Of a DNA stretch of 8,137 nucleotides, positions 5,383 through 8,137 are shown piece after piece. The stretch is from Candidatus Omnitrophota bacterium (lineage in GTDB: Bacteria > Omnitrophota > Koll11 > JAHIPI01). The position numbers and the translations under genes were made by a program. Location of the stretch: positions 1 through 8,137 of the forward strand of contig JAQUMG010000078.1 in assembly GCA_028718265.1 (NCBI GenBank), given 5' to 3'. The stretch's first letter is position 1. Each line of letters opens with the position of its first letter. The notes beneath the pieces are model-generated. The model did not search any database and was not told the origin of the DNA. It was given only the letters and a program-made list of their open reading frames with translations.

Positions 5383-6132
5383 GATGCTTCGTAAGAAATC
5401 CAGTGACTTGATCCTCGTATCCAGCTGATACGTGAGGAACTTGCCCATGATTTCCTCCAGCTCCTCCCCCACATCCTTAGAAACCTTGATATTCTCAGCC
5501 TTATCGTATGACGCGCGCCCAACATGATCAATAAAGTTGACCGTGCCGGCTAAGATGCGCCGGCTCGCAGTATCATTGGAGCCGCATTTCGCGCATACAA
5601 GCCCGCCGAATTTGTAACTGAATCGAAGCGGGCCGTTTTTAACATCAACTTCGGCCCCGCAGGCCACACAGCGGTCAAGCCGCGGCATCACACCTGAAAT
5701 TGCCAGCAATTTTATTTCAAGTATGCGCGCCACGCGCTTCGGCGACGCACCGGTTTTTAAAAGATTTAAACTGTTTAGGAGGAGGTCGAAAACTTCGATG
5801 CTTTTTTCGTTTGATTCGGTGAGAGCGTCCACAAGTTCCACAAAATAATAGGCATAGCCGGTCTTTACGATGTCTTTCCTGATATCCTCGAAGAAATCCG
5901 TGAGGTCGCACTGGGATACGATGTGGATGTCTGCTTTTTTTGATTCGTAAAAAACGATTTTGTTCAGAGTAAATGGCTGGATCTGGTAGCCCAGCGGCCC
6001 TTTCGGCCCGCGCACGCCTTTAAGCAGGCCCCTGATCTTTCCGAAATCGCGGGTGTAGAAAGTAACCAGCACGCTTGTTTCGCGCAGGTCGCGTTCGCGC
6101 AATATTATCGCATCAGTGGTGTGAATGGACAT
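5374..6132 (-). CDS. recO: DNA repair protein RecO
   Basis: A 252-residue RecO, which works with RecR (and RecF) to load RecA on SSB-coated single-stranded DNA and anneals complementary strands. Residues 1-80 form the OB-fold: TTDAIILRERDLRETSVLVT, then GKIRGLLKGVRGPK and the YQIQPFTL/ESKKADIHIVSQ strands. A helical domain follows, with the zinc finger C155-x2-C158 and C180-x2-C183 intact. Length is normal for the family. It begins 17 bases after the DUF502 gene, with no strong Shine-Dalgarno, and is the last gene of the right-hand cluster. The last codons and TGA lie inside the right arm of the palindromic element, though the reading up to DFLRS ends about where the family normally ends. Confidence 0.95.
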   Translation of the reverse strand: MSIHTTDAIILRERDLRETSVLVTFYTRDFGKIRGLLKGVRGPKGPLGYQIQPFTLNKIVFYESKKADIHIVSQCDLTDFFEDIRKDIVKTGYAYYFVELVDALTESNEKSIEVFDLLLNSLNLLKTGASPKRVARILEIKLLAISGVMPRLDRCVACGAEVDVKNGPLRFSYKFGGLVCAKCGSNDTASRRILAGTVNFIDHVGRASYDKAENIKVSKDVGEELEEIMGKFLTYQLDTRIKSLDFLRSIEH

Positions 6133-6149
6133 TTTTTAGTCTCAAAAAA

Positions 6150-6782
6150 CTAATCGTCTGACAGTTCGTCACCGGCAGGAGTAACGGCACCGGCCGAAAA
6201 GACAAGTTTCATCGCGTCCTCTACGCTCATCCTGAGTATAGTAACCTCGTCTTCGGGAATAATGTAGAAGAATCCGGTAGCAGGATTCGGAACGCTGGGG
6301 ACATACACGTTGACCAGCTTTTTCCCTGCTTTTTCCGCTATCTCACCTTTATTTTCGGCTGTCAGAAAACCTATGGAATATATCCCTTTTCTGGGAAATT
6401 CTATCAATACTACGCTTTTAAATGCGACCCGTTTCCTGCCTAAGAATGCCTGGCTTATCTGCTTGAGCGCCACATAAATCCGGCCCGCCAGAGGTATCTT
6501 AAAGAATACTTTTTCCCCGCTTGAGAAAATTTTCCTGAGGAAAATTATCCGCGTGGCCATGCCGATGGCAATTACTCCCAAAATGAGCAGAAGGAATATA
6601 GCCAGCGCGACGGCATACTCGAGATACGGATTCACCAGATAAGGCGTAAAAAATTTTGTAAGAGGCAATATCAGCCTTACGCTTACCCAGCGGTATAAAA
6701 AACTGAAAACCCATATCGTAACAACAAGGGGTAATATGACAGCTATACCCGCAATAAAATTATCCCTGAGTTTCTGCCACAT
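6150..6782 (-). CDS. DUF502 family membrane protein
   Basis: A 210-residue protein with the marks of the DUF502 family, a widespread bacterial group of unknown biochemical function. Two membrane segments lie at about 10-30 and 55-78. A soluble domain follows with IEFPRKGIYSIGFLT (127-141), VPSVPNPATGFF (161-172) and the late MSVEDAMKLVFSAG (185-198), all typical of the family. The C-terminal tail is acidic. The start is well supported: GAGGAG (6788-6793) sits just before ATG and overlaps the stop codon of the kinase/phosphatase gene, so the two are probably translated together. DUF502 genes are often near cell-envelope or recO genes, as here. Confidence 0.92.
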   Translation of the reverse strand: MWQKLRDNFIAGIAVILPLVVTIWVFSFLYRWVSVRLILPLTKFFTPYLVNPYLEYAVALAIFLLLILGVIAIGMATRIIFLRKIFSSGEKVFFKIPLAGRIYVALKQISQAFLGRKRVAFKSVVLIEFPRKGIYSIGFLTAENKGEIAEKAGKKLVNVYVPSVPNPATGFFYIIPEDEVTILRMSVEDAMKLVFSAGAVTPAGDELSDD

Positions 6783-6787
6783 TTTAT

Positions 6788-6793
6788 CTCCTC
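6788..6793 (-). promoter_or_regulatory. Ribosome binding site of the DUF502 gene, overlapping the upstream stop codon
   Basis: GAGGAG on the minus strand, five bases before ATG at 6782. Its first base is the last base of the preceding TAG (6793-6795), suggesting translational coupling. Confidence 0.65.
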
Positions 6794-7488
6794 TATTTCA
6801 GTATTTGGAATATCAGCGTCGTGGCCAGCACCCCTAAAAGAGCGCCCGCGACGACTTCCCATATGTTATGTACCGACTCGATTACGCGGCTCCTCGCTAC
6901 GGCAAACGCCAGTATGAGAGCCAGTATTATGACAAGATTATTGCCGGTAGAAAAGACAATGGCCGTCCACATCGAAAACGCCAGAGCAGCGTGGCCGCTG
7001 GGCATTCCGCCTCTCAGCGGCCTGCCTTTATGCAGAAGTACCTTTCCCGCTATGACGAGGCTCAGCACTACTATAAAAGCGATAAACGTCACATGCCATG
7101 CCGACTGTTTAATCTTGAATATCGCGGCCTCCAGCGGAAAATTGAGATACCGCGCAAAAATGAGGTAGAATATTACTAATGCCGCGCAGGCCGACAGGAG
7201 TACTGCGCCCGCGCTTATATCTTTTATTATACGCGCTACGGGGTTTACGGTATTCGTGGTAAGATCTACCGTAAACTCTATCGCAGTATTGATAATCTCC
7301 GCTACAAGAACAAAGGCCATGGTGAAGATTACTATCAATAAATCCACGTGGCCCACATTCAGGTATATGGCAGCCAGAAGTATCACTACGGAGAAAAGGA
7401 AATGGATCCTCATGTTCCGCTGTGTTTTTAAAACGTATATAAGGCCTTCTATTGCGCAATTACAGGATTCGATGAATTTCTTTGGCAT
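6793..7488 (-). CDS. Fused undecaprenol/diacylglycerol kinase and PAP2 phosphatase
   Basis: A 231-residue membrane protein with two catalytic domains. Residues 1-115 are a DgkA-type kinase: R24 near the N-terminus, the signature EIINTAIEFTVDL (64-76) and K89-D90 before ISAGAVLLSA. In Gram-positive relatives this domain phosphorylates undecaprenol. Residues 130-231 are a PAP2 lipid phosphatase: K149-x6-R156-P157, PSGH (163-166) and SR-x5-H (S200, R201, H207). The fourth residue after H207 is E211, where many PAP2 enzymes have D; HxxxE is also seen in fused forms as far as I recall. The protein may make and remove lipid phosphate, recycling the undecaprenyl carrier for peptidoglycan. It starts 18 bases after ybeY. 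Confidence 0.9.
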   Translation of the reverse strand: MPKKFIESCNCAIEGLIYVLKTQRNMRIHFLFSVVILLAAIYLNVGHVDLLIVIFTMAFVLVAEIINTAIEFTVDLTTNTVNPVARIIKDISAGAVLLSACAALVIFYLIFARYLNFPLEAAIFKIKQSAWHVTFIAFIVVLSLVIAGKVLLHKGRPLRGGMPSGHAALAFSMWTAIVFSTGNNLVIILALILAFAVARSRVIESVHNIWEVVAGALLGVLATTLIFQILK

Positions 7489-7506
7489 TTTTGTCCGTTA
7501 TTCCTA

Positions 7507-7941
7507 TCAGAATACAATATCCAGCAATTCCCGTTCCTTTTTCCTCATCTTCTTCTCGGCTGCCGGCTCTTCGTCATCATAACCCAGGAGATGAAGCACG
7601 CCGTGTATTATATAAAGTTCCATTTCTCTCCTGAATGATGTGCCGAATATCTTTGCCTGCGCCTTTGCCCTGTCGACGGATATGACTATATCGCCCAGCA
7701 TCCCGGAATCATTCGCGACGCGCTTGCCTTCGCGCATCGAAAAGGACAACACGTCAGTAGGTACTCCTCTCATGCGGTAGGCCTTATTGAGTACTTTTAT
7801 CTCTTTATCGGTAGCGAAGACTATCGAAAGTTCCGTATTATCGATGGCGAAAGATCTTAAAATAGACGTTACTGCTTTTTTAAGCTTTCGCTTGCTTAAA
7901 ACACGGCATCTCGATATATTGAACGTATTCAGCTGTATCAC
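7507..7941 (-). CDS. ybeY: Endoribonuclease YbeY, rRNA maturation factor
   Basis: A 144-residue YbeY (UPF0054), a zinc-dependent endoribonuclease in 16S rRNA 3'-end maturation and ribosome quality control. PTDVLSFSM (61-69) is the conserved core segment; LGDIVIS (82-88) and the metal motif HGVLHLLGYDDEE follow. H113 and H117 are present. The usual third ligand (H ten residues after the first) is D123 here, which could still bind zinc. GTG at 7941 is the start; the GTGA overlaps the TGA stop of the upstream gene by four bases, so translation is probably coupled. The pgpH-ybeY order is common in bacteria. Confidence 0.93.
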   Translation of the reverse strand: MIQLNTFNISRCRVLSKRKLKKAVTSILRSFAIDNTELSIVFATDKEIKVLNKAYRMRGVPTDVLSFSMREGKRVANDSGMLGDIVISVDRAKAQAKIFGTSFRREMELYIIHGVLHLLGYDDEEPAAEKKMRKKERELLDIVF

Positions 7942-8137
7942 TTGGCGGTCTTATTCTTGCTCTTGCTTTTTCCGTTCGCGGGATATTCGACACGGGTATG
8001 GAATGTACCTGTAAGTATTCTGGCGAACGATTCGGATATCTTGTGCATGTCTTTCAGCGTCAGCTCGCACTCGTCAAGCTGGCTGTCGATGAATTTATTG
8101 TTTATTATCTTCTGAACCAGGCTCTTGATCCTCGCAG
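7938..8137 (-). CDS. pgpH: C-terminal end of a PgpH-type HD-domain phosphodiesterase (partial)
   Basis: The last 65 codons of a gene that enters from the right edge; the first complete codon is at 8135. The residues DSQLDECELTLKDMHKISES and FHTRVEYP match the C-terminus of the 7TM-HD (YqfF/PgpH) family, whose members degrade cyclic di-AMP in Firmicutes. A lysine-rich tail follows (KSKSKNKTAK). The catalytic HD residues lie outside the window. The position just before ybeY with a four-base overlap agrees with the usual pgpH-ybeY pair. The symbol rests on this short segment plus order. Confidence 0.78.
   Translation of the reverse strand, partial: ARIKSLVQKIINNKFIDSQLDECELTLKDMHKISESFARILTGTFHTRVEYPANGKSKSKNKTAK

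Noticed and set aside
5232..5531. A 99-codon minus-strand open frame overlapping the recO end
   Set aside because: It is in another frame of recO and runs into the palindromic element; RecO itself is certain.

Overview
All genes in this window read on the minus strand, so transcription runs from the right end to the left. The sequence looks bacterial, from an uncultured or environmental Gram-negative-type lineage. The evidence is a lipobox lipoprotein, exported proteins, Shine-Dalgarno sites of the GGAGG type, and GTG starts. The gene order pgpH - ybeY - DgkA/PAP2 fusion - DUF502 - recO, plus the many short structured repeats, makes me think of Candidatus Omnitrophota or a related group. That placement is inference, about 50% sure.

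Right part (about 5374-8137): a tight housekeeping cluster. It holds the 3' end of a PgpH-type HD phosphodiesterase gene (c-di-AMP turnover), ybeY (rRNA maturation), a fused undecaprenol/diacylglycerol kinase-PAP2 phosphatase, a DUF502 membrane protein and recO (recombination repair). Gaps are 17-18 bases or less, and pgpH/ybeY overlap by four bases, so they are probably co-transcribed.

Middle (about 5014-5385): a repeat-rich, gene-free stretch. Its core is a 186-base imperfect palindrome (5197-5382). Its outer arms match over 14 bases, and its inner stems resemble a bidirectional terminator. The right arm contains the recO stop codon. Two detached copies of the arm and a pair of abutting hairpins lie to the left.

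Accessory block (about 2488-5013): visibly more A/T-rich. It holds an unrecognised two-TM protein with a probable helical-repeat C-terminus, an unnamed lipoprotein and a small zinc-ribbon membrane protein. A branched inverted-repeat structure (3479-3532) and copies of a 21-22 base repeat (TTGGTAAACGGTACTACTTA core) sit at the gene ends. In two genes the repeat carries the stop codon.

Left part (39-2428): a four-gene set with gaps of 16-21 bases: a nitroreductase-family flavoprotein, a small cupin, a polytopic membrane protein and an exported histidine phosphatase. They look like one operon, but no common pathway is evident.

No tRNA, rRNA, CRISPR array or transposase gene was seen. The most interesting material is the repeat families, two of which place gene stop codons inside the repeat, and the unrecognised membrane protein beside them.
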